From Saccharolobus shibatae B12 (lineage in GTDB: Archaea > Thermoproteota > Thermoprotei_A > Sulfolobales > Sulfolobaceae), in the NCBI RefSeq assembly GCF_019175345.1, contig NZ_CP077717.1, positions 2,451,644 to 2,515,643 of the forward strand: a DNA stretch of 64,000 nt, written 5' to 3'. Under the pieces are notes generated by a model. It was not told the DNA's origin, did not search any database, and worked only from the letters and a program-made list of their open reading frames with translations. The position numbers and the translations under genes are program-made. Below, in pieces: positions 31,723-42,225 of the stretch (position 1 is the stretch's first letter; every line of letters begins with the position of its first letter).

Positions 31723-34270
31723 AGCAATATCTCTTATTATTGTATCACTATTTCTTGTATCACTACTATTTATTCCATTAACATTTTCCGGTACACAATC
31801 ACCTTTTTCAGTATCTTCACAATGGCTTACTTCTCCACCATATGTGACACCAGGTGAAAAATTAGTGCAGCTACAAGTAAACTTAGAATATCATGGAACT
31901 GGGAATTTAACGAATGTGGAGATTTATCCAATAGAAACCGGTCCTTTTATAGTATATCCATCTACACAAACATACACTCTTTCCTCAATGCTTCCCGATC
32001 AGCAGTATTCGTTCATATTCATTGGAAATATCACACCTAATATACCTTTGGGTGTGTATAATTTCTATCTACAAGTAATATATCTCGAAAATGGCATAGA
32101 GCAAACACAGACGATCCCGGTACAAATTCCTATTCTTGGATATGTGCAACTTTCTGCAATTGCTCAAACTAGTGGTACAATATTTCCGGGAGAGCAGTAC
32201 GTTCCAATAAATTTAGTAATATATAATACTGGTACTATTACTGCTACTAATGTAACCCTATTCTTAAACTCAACGTATCCATTACAATTTGTAACTAAAG
32301 AGATAAATATACCAATTATTAGTGCAGGATCTTCACTTTCTGTTCAAGCAATAGCAAATATTTATAATAACGCAACGATCGGCACATATAAAATACCACT
32401 TACAGCTTTAGTATATGGCGCATATCATTCGCTAAACGTTTCAGTAATAATTAACAGTAATCAAACTGTAGGGGGGAAGCTAATAACTTCGTATGTTATC
32501 CTACCTGCTGGTTCAAATCAGTTAGGCGTTCCAATAACCCTCCAATTAATTTACACTGGCCCTGTTCCAGTAAGTAGCTATTCAATTCAACTTATGTTAC
32601 CAAATGGGTTTACTAATATAACTGGTGGAAATTCTGTTTATGTCAATGGTGGGCCATTGCAACCTTATGAGGATTTCACAGTTCCATTTACTATTAACAT
32701 TCGTAATTTATCTTTAGGTGCGTATACTATCCCTTTAAAAATAATATGGAACACCATAGAAGGTAACGGTATTGTTGTAAATACAGTACAGTGTATGGCA
32801 TTTACCATGTTCCTTCTGGGTGAACCAAATATAGAAGTTTCTCCTGAAACCTCTTTATTATATGCAGGAGAAGTTAACAATATTACTTTAGTTATATCAA
32901 ATGTAGGGTCTGGAACTATATACAACCTATCCCTTTCCGTTTCCTCTCAACAAGTGTCTATTCTTAATAACCTACCTAAAATACAATTACTATCTCCAAA
33001 CCAATTGATTAGGATACCTTTAGAAGTTTATGTACCATCCAGTTATCAAGGAACTCCTATACAATTTAGTATTTCAATATCATATTTAAATTCGGTTTAT
33101 CAACAGTCACAGTATCAACAACAAATAGGTCTTTACGTTTCTCCTTTGATATCGCCAAATATCCCCATTATAACCACTTTAAATCCAGGGATAATATCAC
33201 CAAATTTATTCACAACCACATATCTCGTACTGTCAAACTCATTAAATACTACCTTATATAATTTATCAGTTACTCTTTCGTCACCGATTTATATTAACTC
33301 TACTGCGTTTAACTTAGCATCATTAAAGCCTAATTCTCAGTACGAATTGCCTATAACTGTTTATGCTCAAAACCCGGGTAGCTATTCTATTTCAATCTCA
33401 ATTGTCTATTACCAAGGTAATATAGAAAGACAAGAACAGATAACGGTTCCAGTTTACGCCATGCAAATTAATTCACCGACTATACCAATTTTAATTCAAT
33501 TCAATTCTTCTACACTATTGACTGGTCAAGTAGAATATACAACTATTGTAATACAAAACACATTAAATCAACCATTGTATAACGTTACCATATCATTAGT
33601 TACACAAGGAACGCTTTATATTAACGCAACTACAATAACTTTACCTTCCCTTCAACCATTACAAAGATTATACGTTCCAGTGGAAGTGTATACGCAGAGT
33701 GCTGGAATAGTTAGTGTAAGCGCCAGTATATCATATTATCAAGCAGGACAATTGAAGCAAGCTCAAGAAGTTATTAATGATTTAGCAGCGGGCTCAGTTA
33801 ATATTATAATAACTGGCGTTTCCACTGTTCCTTCGGTAGCAGTAAGAGGCAGTATAGTTTCGGTCACCGCAACGATCTATAACTTTGGTACTGGTCCTGC
33901 AAACGGTCTCACAGTAACAGTATTTCCACCTAAAGACATTGTAGTGATAGGTCAGAACACTTATTATGTGGGTAATTTAGGTTCAGATACGTCATCAACA
34001 TTTACCTTTGCATTTAGGATACTTAACTCCACTAAGCCAGGTTCCTACGTTATTCCTATAGAGTATACCTATACCAATGATATTGGGCAAGTTTTACATT
34101 CACATTCAAATATCACACTAGAAGTTTCAAATGCTTCTTCTGGCTTCTTCACCTCGTCTTTTAGGAGTAGTAACAATTCCCACATATCCCTAATCGGCAT
34201 ATTAGGCATAATAATTGTAATAATTATAGTCATAGTCTTAGTGATAGTATTTTTAAGAAGAAGGAGGTAA
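31715..34270 (+). CDS. Large secreted, membrane-anchored protein with seven Ig-like (NEW3/CARDB-type) repeats
   Basis: 851 residues. A signal peptide or N-terminal helix (about 4-25) is followed by seven similar beta domains of about 110 residues, recognisable by an 'xxNxGxxxxxNVxL' pattern. Repeat starts are near residues 45, 158, 265, 383, 495, 602 and 709. A single membrane helix near 822-846 ends in LRRRR, so the body is outside the cell. Many N-x-S/T sites suggest glycosylation. Lying between the ATPase and permease genes of an ABC system, it probably replaces the periplasmic partner (MacA-like) of bacterial systems. Confidence 0.82.
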   Translation: MSKAISLIIVSLFLVSLLFIPLTFSGTQSPFSVSSQWLTSPPYVTPGEKLVQLQVNLEYHGTGNLTNVEIYPIETGPFIVYPSTQTYTLSSMLPDQQYSFIFIGNITPNIPLGVYNFYLQVIYLENGIEQTQTIPVQIPILGYVQLSAIAQTSGTIFPGEQYVPINLVIYNTGTITATNVTLFLNSTYPLQFVTKEINIPIISAGSSLSVQAIANIYNNATIGTYKIPLTALVYGAYHSLNVSVIINSNQTVGGKLITSYVILPAGSNQLGVPITLQLIYTGPVPVSSYSIQLMLPNGFTNITGGNSVYVNGGPLQPYEDFTVPFTINIRNLSLGAYTIPLKIIWNTIEGNGIVVNTVQCMAFTMFLLGEPNIEVSPETSLLYAGEVNNITLVISNVGSGTIYNLSLSVSSQQVSILNNLPKIQLLSPNQLIRIPLEVYVPSSYQGTPIQFSISISYLNSVYQQSQYQQQIGLYVSPLISPNIPIITTLNPGIISPNLFTTTYLVLSNSLNTTLYNLSVTLSSPIYINSTAFNLASLKPNSQYELPITVYAQNPGSYSISISIVYYQGNIERQEQITVPVYAMQINSPTIPILIQFNSSTLLTGQVEYTTIVIQNTLNQPLYNVTISLVTQGTLYINATTITLPSLQPLQRLYVPVEVYTQSAGIVSVSASISYYQAGQLKQAQEVINDLAAGSVNIIITGVSTVPSVAVRGSIVSVTATIYNFGTGPANGLTVTVFPPKDIVVIGQNTYYVGNLGSDTSSTFTFAFRILNSTKPGSYVIPIEYTYTNDIGQVLHSHSNITLEVSNASSGFFTSSFRSSNNSHISLIGILGIIIVIIIVIVLVIVFLRRRR

Positions 34271-34276
34271 TTAATA

Positions 34277-35539
34277 GTGAATACATTAGACATTTTCTGG
34301 CTAGCATATAAGGGATTAGTATCTAGGAAAGCCATATCGATTTTAGCTATAATATCAGTTATGATAGGGGTAGCCAGTGTAACTGTACTAGTAGCTTTTA
34401 CTCAAGGTATAAGTCAATCTATCTTATCAGTTGTGGAGTCATTGGGATCTAATACAATTTTAGTTTTACCTAGGAGTAGTGCAGGTTTAACTCAAGCTAC
34501 TGTAGCAACTATAGCGAGTCTGCCGGGAGTTGAGGCAGTTTATCCAGTAGTTAGTGGTTTTGGCGAAATAAATGTCGAGGGACAACAATTAGGGGTTAGC
34601 ATAATTGGAATAGACAACTTGTCAGCACTTCTTGGCCAAGTACTACTACAAAGTGGGTCAGTTTATCCTCCAGTTACCTCTCCTGAAGCCGTAATTGGAT
34701 CAGAAGTAGCGAATCCTGTCCCTGGGGTTTTCTTCTCTCCAGGAGATATAATTACTGTTCAAATTTCTAGAGGTAATAGTATAGCGTTAGAAATAGTAGG
34801 AGTGTTATCTCCATCTGGTGCTAATCCATTATCTAATTCTCAAACGTCTATATTTTTACCTTTGGGTGAAGCAATGGCTATTCTAAACAGAACTTCATAT
34901 AGCGAAATAATAGTTGAGGCTCAATCGGTTAATGATGTTAATAATGTAGTGAACCTTATTGGTGAAATATATGGTAATCAGTTTAGCGTGATTTCAGTTC
35001 AGCAGTTAATCAACACAGTATCTACTATTACGTCTGGGTTTAGTTTTCTATTAATATCAGTTGCGTCAATATCTCTTTTCGTAGGAGCTGTTGGAATAAT
35101 GGCAATAATGTTAAGTAGAGTGTATCAAAGGATAAGAGAAATCGGTATAATGAAAACAGTAGGGCTAACAACTAGAGATATTCTTTTAGTTTTCTTAGCA
35201 GAATCTGGGATAATAGGATTAATTGGAGGCATAGTAGGTATATTGGTAGGTTTAGTAGGTACTTCATTTATTGATCTTTTATCAGCAATAACGTCTCAAT
35301 CCGCATCTAGTAGTTCAGTGAGTACAAACACGGGTGGATTTAGAGGGGGTGGCGGTTTTGGTAGATTTGGTGGAGCATCCGCTTCATCTGCATCTTTCTT
35401 CACATTTAAACCGATTATTTCGATAGAAGCAATTTTAATAGCATTAGCAGTAGCAGTTGCTGTGAGTTTAATAGCAGGGATTTATCCAGCCTGGAAGGCT
35501 GCGAAGCTTACAGCAATTGATGCGATTAGAAGAGATTAA
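34277..35539 (+). CDS. ABC transporter permease, MacB/FtsX family
   Basis: 420 residues from a GTG, 6 bases after the secreted-protein gene. One N-terminal membrane helix (about 18-42) is followed by a large extracellular MacB-PCD-like domain (about 45-250) and three C-terminal helices (about 255-410), the MacB layout. An unusual low-complexity loop (SSSSVSTNTGGFRGGGGFG and on) rich in Gly, Ser and Phe lies between the second and third C-terminal helices near residues 338-375. The exported substrate is unknown. Confidence 0.88.
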   Translation: MNTLDIFWLAYKGLVSRKAISILAIISVMIGVASVTVLVAFTQGISQSILSVVESLGSNTILVLPRSSAGLTQATVATIASLPGVEAVYPVVSGFGEINVEGQQLGVSIIGIDNLSALLGQVLLQSGSVYPPVTSPEAVIGSEVANPVPGVFFSPGDIITVQISRGNSIALEIVGVLSPSGANPLSNSQTSIFLPLGEAMAILNRTSYSEIIVEAQSVNDVNNVVNLIGEIYGNQFSVISVQQLINTVSTITSGFSFLLISVASISLFVGAVGIMAIMLSRVYQRIREIGIMKTVGLTTRDILLVFLAESGIIGLIGGIVGILVGLVGTSFIDLLSAITSQSASSSSVSTNTGGFRGGGGFGRFGGASASSASFFTFKPIISIEAILIALAVAVAVSLIAGIYPAWKAAKLTAIDAIRRD

Positions 35540-35552
35540 ATTTTTGTCTTTA

Positions 35553-35564
35553 CATTATATAAAG
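35553..35564 (+). promoter_or_regulatory. TATA box for the 35.6 kb sRNA candidate
   Basis: CATTATATAAAG predicts a transcription start near 35585, about 15 bases before the C box of the candidate sRNA. It lies just after the permease stop codon, so it is not needed for the protein genes. Confidence 0.4.
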
Positions 35565-35599
35565 TAGAGCTTATCCTTTTTGGTATTGGCAATTTGAGT

Positions 35600-35649
35600 G
35601 TGATGATGAGAGGGTCCAATGATTTGATGATTATCGCTGGAAAAACTGA
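35600..35649 (+). ncRNA. Candidate box C/D sRNA upstream of tRNA-Gly
   Basis: Box C GTGATGA (35600-35606), a 12-base guide, a degenerate box D' ATGA (35619-35622), box C' TTGATGA (35624-35630), a 15-base guide and box D CTGA (35646-35649) appear in the order expected for an archaeal 2'-O-methylation guide. The terminal stem is weak and the D'-C' spacing is short. It has its own TATA box. Targets were not identified. Confidence 0.5.
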
Positions 35650-35674
35650 TAATCAGAAAGCTTAAAATAAACCT

Positions 35675-35684
35675 TTTTATAAAC
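35675..35684 (+). promoter_or_regulatory. tRNA-Gly TATA box
   Basis: TTTTTATAAA lies about 22 bases before the tRNA-Gly 5' end, consistent with a transcription start at or just inside the 5' leader. Confidence 0.55.
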
Positions 35685-35700
35685 AATTTTTAGTAAAACT

Positions 35701-35781
<81 letters not shown>

Positions 35782-36048
35782 CTTTTTTTATCTGAAGGCT
35801 ACTATGAAAATTTTATTATTAGAGAATTAAATTGTTTATTTCCATAAAGTATTATACAATAACAACTATTAAGATCTCTTTTTTTATCGCAGAATACTTT
35901 TCATATATTGATGAATATGCACATAATTCTTTCTATTATTATAAGTGAGAATTAAAAACTATTCATAAATCATATAGACTAGATAGTAACTAGTTTTAAT
36001 TGTTGTTAACATATGGTTTCATTTGCGAACTTATAAGGTAGTCAAATG

Positions 36049-36091
36049 ATAATAAATTATAATAAATTGGAACCATACTATACAATACTAT
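36049..36091 (+). repeat. Two pairs of 10-bp-period direct repeats upstream of gltB
   Basis: ATAATAAATT occurs twice in tandem (36049-36058 and 36059-36068). ATACTAT occurs at 36075-36081 and 36085-36091. Both pairs have a 10-bp period, placing the copies on the same DNA face, immediately upstream of the TATA box. They could be regulator sites for nitrogen or amino acid control; this is inference. Confidence 0.45.
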
Positions 36092-36103
36092 TTCATATAA
36101 ACA

Positions 36104-36113
36104 GTTATATAAT
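36104..36113 (+). promoter_or_regulatory. TATA box of the glutamate synthase operon
   Basis: GTTATATAAT predicts a transcription start around 36134, about ten bases before the TTG start codon, so the leader is very short. Confidence 0.5.
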
Positions 36114-36143
36114 ATATTTCATTATAGTTATCTCGCGGTTAGC

Positions 36144-38288
36144 TTGCTCGTATACAACAAATATCTGCCAGTACCAAAACAATTTAATGATGAATTTTGG
36201 ACCGTTGAGAAGGTAGAACATATTAGGTACCTCTCTTTGACTGGTAAGCCTTATAAAATATTCAATGAAGATATGAACTCTTTAAGGGTATTAGATAAAG
36301 TTAGATTCAAACTTGATAAGGCAACTTCAATTTCTTTAACCCCCAAGGCCAATCTGGAACTAGAATTTTCTGGAATTTACATGAAGTCTCCTTTATATCT
36401 AGGTGACATGTCATACGGAGCGTTAAGTGGCAATCCCAATATAGCAATTGCTACTGCGGCTGATTTGACTGAAACTCTTGCCGGTACGGGAGAAGGTGGC
36501 CTACATCCAGAGGTTGCTAAGCATAAGAGAATTTTTGTGCAGTGGGCGTCAGCTAGATTTGGTGTTGATATTAGAGTTTTAACTGCTGGTATGGGTGTTG
36601 TCATAAAAATTGGTCAAGGGGCTAAGCCTGGAATTGGCGGCCATTTACCAGGGAATAAAGTTACTGAGCCTATATCTGTCACTAGAAGAATTCCAATTGG
36701 TATAGATGCTATATCTCCAGCACCTCATCATGATATTTATTCCATCGAGGATCTGGGACAAAGAATAGAGGCATTAAAAGAAGCAACTGGAAAGCCGGTT
36801 TTTGTTAAAGTAGCTGCAACTAATTATATCCCTTACATAGTTTCCGGTATTGCTAGAATGGGGGCAGATGGTGTTATAATAGATGGTCATGGAGCGGGAA
36901 CTGGTGCCACCCCTGTTGTAATAAGAGATAACGTTGGTATACCAATAGAGCTAGCTGTAGCCTCAGCTGATAAGATTTTAAGGAGAGAAGGACTTAGGGA
37001 TAAGTTTACTATTATAGCTGCTGGTAGGGTCTCATCAGCAACAGACGCTGCTAAACTAATTGCTTTAGGTGCTGACGTAGTGAGCGTTGGTACCGGAGCC
37101 TTAATAGCTATGGGTTGTGTAATGGTACATAAGTGTCATGTAGGCTCATGCCCTACAGGTTTAACTGCCAAGATTGATGGGACTAGAGTAGTTGACGTAG
37201 AGTTCGGCGTTAAGATGCTAGTTAATTTTATCAATGGATTTTCCATGGAGTTAGCTAATATTTTAGATAATTTAGGTTTGAATAGTATTAAGGAACTTAG
37301 AGGTAAAAGAGAGCTACTTTATGGACATGGCTTGAGTAAAGACACGTTAGAAATTCTAGGAATTGAAGGTACGGAAGATGAAGTGAATCCTAAATTGGGA
37401 GAGTTATGGAATAGGAGAGTTATTGCTTACATGCACGAATTGATGAATAAGGGCAATCCAGTAATAACCAGTATGGGTAGTACTGCACCACCTGATGTAG
37501 AGAAACCCGCCAGAATAATCGATTGGCTTAGATCTGATGGAGCTCAGGTTACTAGACCTTCAATAGATCCTTATAGAGAAGATGTAGATACTTCCTTTTA
37601 TCTTAAAGGTGGAGAGATATATCTATCACTCCCAATAATCTTCGATATTACCGAAGCCTCTTTAGAGTATAAGGAAGCGTTTGCTTGGAGTGCTTTAGCT
37701 TTGTCTTCAGCAGTGTTTGACTATGAAACTATCGATAAGTACGCAGAAGTCTTCATAAGTAGTGATGGGAAAGGTATTGCTAGGTGGAGTAAGAGTGATA
37801 TCTACGAGAACTCGTATCTTCTGATACCTGCAGATGAGAACGTAATAGACGAAGTTATTGGAATGGGCGTTCAAGGGTTTATAGTTGATGAGGATAGTGG
37901 AAATAGTGATCTAGAATTGGTAGTTAGTGCTTTAGATACCAAATTAAAGGAAGTGGGTGTTAGAAATCATTATGACATTTTGGCTAAGTCAGGTAGACTC
38001 AGACATTCCGCAGACGCTTTTAAATTAGTTCTATTGGGTGCTGATTCTGTAATTATGCCTTATTTTATTTTAGAAAAAGCCATAGGTGAGGGAAATAAGG
38101 GTAATTTGAAAGAGAAAGCCTTCAGTCTCATAGCTGGAATGAAAAAGGAAATAGCTTTGCTTGCCGGTGCAGCTGGGGTTTATAGCGTCCAATCTACTTT
38201 GACCGGTAACAGGGAGTTATTGCGTTCTATCAATTTGAGCTATCCTATAAGGAAAGCACTTAGAATAAAACCAGCGGGGTCTTTATAA
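36144..38288 (+). CDS. gltB: Glutamate synthase, FMN/iron-sulfur synthase domain protein
   Basis: 714 residues from a TTG. It is the central (synthase) region of glutamate synthase as a separate protein, with FMN-barrel motifs [57 protein letters not shown] and [13 protein letters not shown]. The Cys pattern C-x5-C-x4-C ([12 protein letters not shown]) binds the 3Fe-4S cluster. It makes glutamate from 2-oxoglutarate and ammonia. The extra C-terminal part (about 480-714) looks like a degenerate second barrel. Its stop overlaps the next ATG. Confidence 0.92.
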   Translation: MLVYNKYLPVPKQFNDEFWTVEKVEHIRYLSLTGKPYKIFNEDMNSLRVLDKVRFKLDKATSISLTPKANLELEFSGIYMKSPLYLGDMSYGALSGNPNIAIATAADLTETLAGTGEGGLHPEVAKHKRIFVQWASARFGVDIRVLTAGMGVVIKIGQGAKPGIGGHLPGNKVTEPISVTRRIPIGIDAISPAPHHDIYSIEDLGQRIEALKEATGKPVFVKVAATNYIPYIVSGIARMGADGVIIDGHGAGTGATPVVIRDNVGIPIELAVASADKILRREGLRDKFTIIAAGRVSSATDAAKLIALGADVVSVGTGALIAMGCVMVHKCHVGSCPTGLTAKIDGTRVVDVEFGVKMLVNFINGFSMELANILDNLGLNSIKELRGKRELLYGHGLSKDTLEILGIEGTEDEVNPKLGELWNRRVIAYMHELMNKGNPVITSMGSTAPPDVEKPARIIDWLRSDGAQVTRPSIDPYREDVDTSFYLKGGEIYLSLPIIFDITEASLEYKEAFAWSALALSSAVFDYETIDKYAEVFISSDGKGIARWSKSDIYENSYLLIPADENVIDEVIGMGVQGFIVDEDSGNSDLELVVSALDTKLKEVGVRNHYDILAKSGRLRHSADAFKLVLLGADSVIMPYFILEKAIGEGNKGNLKEKAFSLIAGMKKEIALLAGAAGVYSVQSTLTGNRELLRSINLSYPIRKALRIKPAGSL

Positions 38289-40267
38289 TGGTTGACTATT
38301 ATCCTTCTGGTTGTGGTGTTTTTGGAATCTTAAGGAAAAGAAACTCTCCAAAAGTCAAAGGCAATTTAGTTGTTAGAGCAATAGATAGAGTCAGATATAG
38401 GGGTAGTGATAAGGGAGCAGGATTTGCTGTATTTAATTTGGAAAAAAGAAACTATTATGTTATTAAAGCGTTTTATGAGGGAAACCCCAGTGAACTGAAG
38501 GATATGTTCAGCAAGTATGGTGTAGAAGTTAAGAATGTAGAATTGCTAACCAAGTATTCGAATCTGTGCGATTGTAATCTTATTGCTTTGGGCGATATAA
38601 ATGAGGTTAGGAAGGCTATAAGGAATGTAAATGAGATAATGTGGAACGGTAAAGAGAGGAAGGGCAGAGTGTATAGCGTTGGTAGCTCTCTTCATGTGTA
38701 TAAGGGTGTTGGATATCCTAAAGACGTAGCAGAACAATATCGTGTTGAGGAGTTTGAAGGCGATTTATGGTTAGCACATACCAGGCAACCCACTAATTCC
38801 CCTGGCTATTATCCGTTTTGGTCTCATCCCTTTTCCTCATTTAATGTTGCTATAGTTCACAATGGCGATGTTAGCTCATTTGGAGCTAACGTAGAATATC
38901 TAAATTCAAGGGGGCTAAATAGTTTTGTAGGAACTGATAGTGAGGTATTGGCTTTTTTATTTGAGGAACTCATTGCTGAAGGTTTAACCATCGAAGAGGC
39001 AGTAAAGATTCTAATTAACCCATCAAGAAGATTCAATGCCTTACCTAAAGATATTGATTACTTATATAGAAACGCTATGTTAGATGGCCCCTTTACAGCG
39101 GTTATTGGTTACGACTCCGGTGATGATTTATATCTGATAGCAATTGCTGATAGATCTAAATTTAGGCCGGCAATAATTGGCGAGGATGAGTCATATTATT
39201 ATGTAGCAAGTGAGGAGAATGAAATTAGGGAAATAAGCCCTAAAGCTAAAGTTTGGACGCTTAAACCTGGTTCTTACTTTATAGCATCTTATAAAAAAGG
39301 TATCATATCATATGGGAGGAGCAATGACGAGCTAAAGACATTTTCTCCTCCACCAATAATGGTTCCAGAGAAGTATGATATTAATGCCTATAATATAGGG
39401 TATAAGGAGTTAAATTATGAGATACTTAAGTTAGCTGAAAAAGGAAAGAAGGAAATAACAGTTGCCAACGTTTTAGGTCATAGATATATTGGGATAAACC
39501 TACCGGCTAAAAACATAAACAATTTGAGAATTAACCTTTATGGTATAGTTGGAAACGCTATGGCAAATTTAAATGAGGGTAACGAATTTTATGTTTATGG
39601 AAATGTTGCTGATGACTGTTGTGATACCATGCATGGAGGGAAAGTAGTAATTTACGGTGATGCGAGAGACGTTTTAGCTCAGACTTTTCAGAATGGTAAG
39701 ATTTTCGTTAAGGGTAATGCTGGAAATAGGGTTGGTATTCAAATGAGGGAATATAAGGATAAAAGACCCTATCTTATAATAGGCGGTATTGTTGATGATT
39801 ATTTAGGAGAATATATGGCTGGAGGCGTAATAATAGTGTTTGGTAAAGGGTTTAACGGAGAACCAGTGGGAAATTTCGTAGGAACGGGAATGGTAAGGGG
39901 GAGAATATACATAAGAGGCAAGGTTTCTCCATCAAAACTAGGATTACAACCACCAAGGTATGAGATAATGAGATTACTAAAAGCACTATTCTTAGAGGGC
40001 CTAATTTCTAGTGAGGAATACGATTCACTAAAGAACGAAGAATATATTGAGATTGTTAATAAGTTAAAAGGAGAAGCTAAGGAATATGCCAAGAAATTGT
40101 TTGAAGAGAAAATCGGAGTTCCGACATACGAATATAGAGAATTAACCGAGGAGGAATTTAAGGAACTGTACCCAGTAGTTGATGAATATTCTAAGGATAT
40201 GATGGACTACTCTTATACTGAACTATTAAAGGAAAAGTTTACTGTAATAACTGCTAGAAAATTATAG
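38288..40267 (+). CDS. Glutamate synthase, glutaminase (GATase II) fused to GXGXG domain
   Basis: 659 residues. The N-terminal class II glutamine amidotransferase has its catalytic Cys at residue 9 (SGCGVFG), so eight residues must be removed to free it. [21 protein letters not shown] and GTDSEV follow. The C-terminal half (about 370-570) is the GXGXG right-handed helix ([38 protein letters not shown]) normally found at the far end of GltB. It supplies ammonia from glutamine to the preceding protein. The last 14 bases overlap the convergent glycosyltransferase gene. Confidence 0.92.
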   Translation: MVDYYPSGCGVFGILRKRNSPKVKGNLVVRAIDRVRYRGSDKGAGFAVFNLEKRNYYVIKAFYEGNPSELKDMFSKYGVEVKNVELLTKYSNLCDCNLIALGDINEVRKAIRNVNEIMWNGKERKGRVYSVGSSLHVYKGVGYPKDVAEQYRVEEFEGDLWLAHTRQPTNSPGYYPFWSHPFSSFNVAIVHNGDVSSFGANVEYLNSRGLNSFVGTDSEVLAFLFEELIAEGLTIEEAVKILINPSRRFNALPKDIDYLYRNAMLDGPFTAVIGYDSGDDLYLIAIADRSKFRPAIIGEDESYYYVASEENEIREISPKAKVWTLKPGSYFIASYKKGIISYGRSNDELKTFSPPPIMVPEKYDINAYNIGYKELNYEILKLAEKGKKEITVANVLGHRYIGINLPAKNINNLRINLYGIVGNAMANLNEGNEFYVYGNVADDCCDTMHGGKVVIYGDARDVLAQTFQNGKIFVKGNAGNRVGIQMREYKDKRPYLIIGGIVDDYLGEYMAGGVIIVFGKGFNGEPVGNFVGTGMVRGRIYIRGKVSPSKLGLQPPRYEIMRLLKALFLEGLISSEEYDSLKNEEYIEIVNKLKGEAKEYAKKLFEEKIGVPTYEYRELTEEEFKELYPVVDEYSKDMMDYSYTELLKEKFTVITARKL

Positions 40268-41321
40268 AAGATATTTCGCTGAAGATATTTCGCTTAAAGT
40301 TTTCTTTACTGAAATTTAGAGCTCTGTTTTTCATTTCCCTTCTCAACCCTATATTTTCATTTTCCAGTAAGCTCTTTAATAATGTTACGGCTTCTTCTAT
40401 GTCTGAGTACGAGAATTCGGGAACTACTTCGTAAGCTCCACTTTCCTTAGGGACTATTGGTATAACTCCGCCTGCCATTGCTTCTATAACTGGTATTCCA
40501 AAATGCTCTCCTATCGTTGCGTGGAAATAGACTTTAGCTTTTGACAATACTTTAAGCAACTCCTCTCTTGGTAAATTAGTTACAATTTCTATGTCGGCGT
40601 TAAGTTCTCTCTTAAGCTTAATTAACTTGTTCAGATAGTCTCTTTCATTCAGTGAACCAATGATTACGCCTTTAACTCCGCTTTTAGCAGCTAAAAGGAT
40701 TGAATTTTCAAGCATTTTCCCTCTTTCTATTCTTCCTATTGTCACAAAGAAATTTTCCCTTTTTTCCTCATTATATGCTCTCTGAAAATATTCTACATCT
40801 ACTGGAGGGTATATTACTTTTGGCTCATTTATTTTATAAACTTCAGCTATCGCCTTTGCAGAATAGCGAGAATTTGCTATTATCTTTGCCCTTTTCCCCT
40901 CGTCTTTTATTTTATTTATGACGAGACGAAACGGTAATAAATAAAGTTTCCAAAAAAGGGATCTGGTATACTTGCTTGGTAAGTTAGCTATTGAAGGTGC
41001 GCCTGCATAAATTACGTGTGGAGCTAATTCTGATAACGGTATAGGCACTCCAGACGCATTTAGATATAAATCTGGTTTTACTTTTTTCGCCGTATAGTAG
41101 GTCAATAACCTTTGATACTTATCTAGCTTTGGTAAATGAAAAGGCAACGTATACACTGAGGGTATTGATTTATCATAAGGTTTTGCAAAGCTTATTGCAA
41201 CATAATTTATTTTTCTTTCCTCCAACATTTCAAAAAATGTCTTGTATATAGTTCCCTCGCCACTATAACCCCTACTCATTCCTAAGCCATGGGCTATTAC
41301 TGCAACCTTTATTTTCTTCAT
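40254..41321 (-). CDS. Family 4 (GT-B) glycosyltransferase
   Basis: 355 residues with two Rossmann-like halves. The N-terminus is [18 protein letters not shown], and the C-terminal half has the donor-binding signature [19 protein letters not shown] followed by an E-7-E-like [10 protein letters not shown]. The EHFGI form resembles ALG11-type mannosyltransferases. It is probably involved in making the N-glycan or a glycolipid at the membrane. It diverges from the GT2 gene after 19 bases. Confidence 0.85.
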   Translation of the reverse strand: MKKIKVAVIAHGLGMSRGYSGEGTIYKTFFEMLEERKINYVAISFAKPYDKSIPSVYTLPFHLPKLDKYQRLLTYYTAKKVKPDLYLNASGVPIPLSELAPHVIYAGAPSIANLPSKYTRSLFWKLYLLPFRLVINKIKDEGKRAKIIANSRYSAKAIAEVYKINEPKVIYPPVDVEYFQRAYNEEKRENFFVTIGRIERGKMLENSILLAAKSGVKGVIIGSLNERDYLNKLIKLKRELNADIEIVTNLPREELLKVLSKAKVYFHATIGEHFGIPVIEAMAGGVIPIVPKESGAYEVVPEFSYSDIEEAVTLLKSLLENENIGLRREMKNRALNFSKENFKRNIFSEISSIIF

Positions 41322-41340
41322 ATTTCATTATTACTTCTAG

Positions 41341-42225
41341 ATGGTTCAGATTATAATACCAGTGGGTCCTAATGACAAGCTAGATTGGGTTAAAAGAAGC
41401 GTAAATTCGGCGTTATCACAACCAGTTGATAAGGTGATAATTTACGATAATAGTGAAAGAAGCGATATATATAATATATTTCAGCCGTTGGCAGATAAAT
41501 TGGTTTATATTAAGGATAAGAGAATGAAAAGGGTTAACATGGCTAGATTACGTAATAAGATGCTCTCATTAATTGATGATAAATATGTAATCATGATAGA
41601 TAGTGACGTTGTTATACCTAAGGACTATACTAATAAAATTATAAGTAAATTGGAAAATGGAGTAGCATATAGTTGGATGCATTATGCTTATTCTGAAGAA
41701 GAAATTGAAAAACCATTGTCTTTATCTGAAAATAACCCTAATTTAGGGTGTGCAGGACTTAATTTGGAGATAATTAAGAGAATTGGCTATTTTGATGAAC
41801 GATATGAAAGAGATGAGGATGTATGGCTTTATGCAAAACTAAAAAAGACTGGCTACAAAGTAGAGCCAGCTGAGGGTAGATGTTTGCATCTTAATAAGGT
41901 TCATGCAAGGCTTGATTTCTCTTCATCAATTGTTGAAGCTAGGAGAAATCTTTGGAGGAGTAAATACGATATTATGCTAATATTTGATGGTCTTACAGAT
42001 TTTACCTTTTTAACTGGTTACTCATATTATGGTAGTTACTATATATTGGCAATTTTATCGGTTATTTTCCATCCCTTAGCTTTCCTCTATTTTCCACTTA
42101 TAGGTTATGGTATCTATTATTATAAGGGACCAAAGAAATATTTATTAAATTTAATCCCCGGTTTAGCATTAGCAATCTCATTCCCTTATGGCCTAGGGTA
42201 TAATCTTATCCAAAAGGCCAAGTAA
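41341..42225 (+). CDS. Family 2 (GT-A) glycosyltransferase with C-terminal membrane helices
   Basis: 294 residues. The GT-A fold begins [11 protein letters not shown] and includes a metal-binding IDSDVV (DxD-like) near residue 88 and the acceptor-region [12 protein letters not shown] near 160. Two or three hydrophobic helices fill about residues 225-290, anchoring it in the membrane. With the neighbouring GT4 it suggests a small surface glycan locus. Its end overlaps the convergent amidohydrolase by 33 bases. Confidence 0.85.
   Translation: MVQIIIPVGPNDKLDWVKRSVNSALSQPVDKVIIYDNSERSDIYNIFQPLADKLVYIKDKRMKRVNMARLRNKMLSLIDDKYVIMIDSDVVIPKDYTNKIISKLENGVAYSWMHYAYSEEEIEKPLSLSENNPNLGCAGLNLEIIKRIGYFDERYERDEDVWLYAKLKKTGYKVEPAEGRCLHLNKVHARLDFSSSIVEARRNLWRSKYDIMLIFDGLTDFTFLTGYSYYGSYYILAILSVIFHPLAFLYFPLIGYGIYYYKGPKKYLLNLIPGLALAISFPYGLGYNLIQKAK

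Noticed and set aside
35333-35400. Gly/Ser/Phe-rich loop in the permease as a frameshift or insertion
   Set aside because: The frame continues smoothly into a normal final membrane helix, and flanking sequence has the same base composition, so it is a low-complexity loop and not a disruption.
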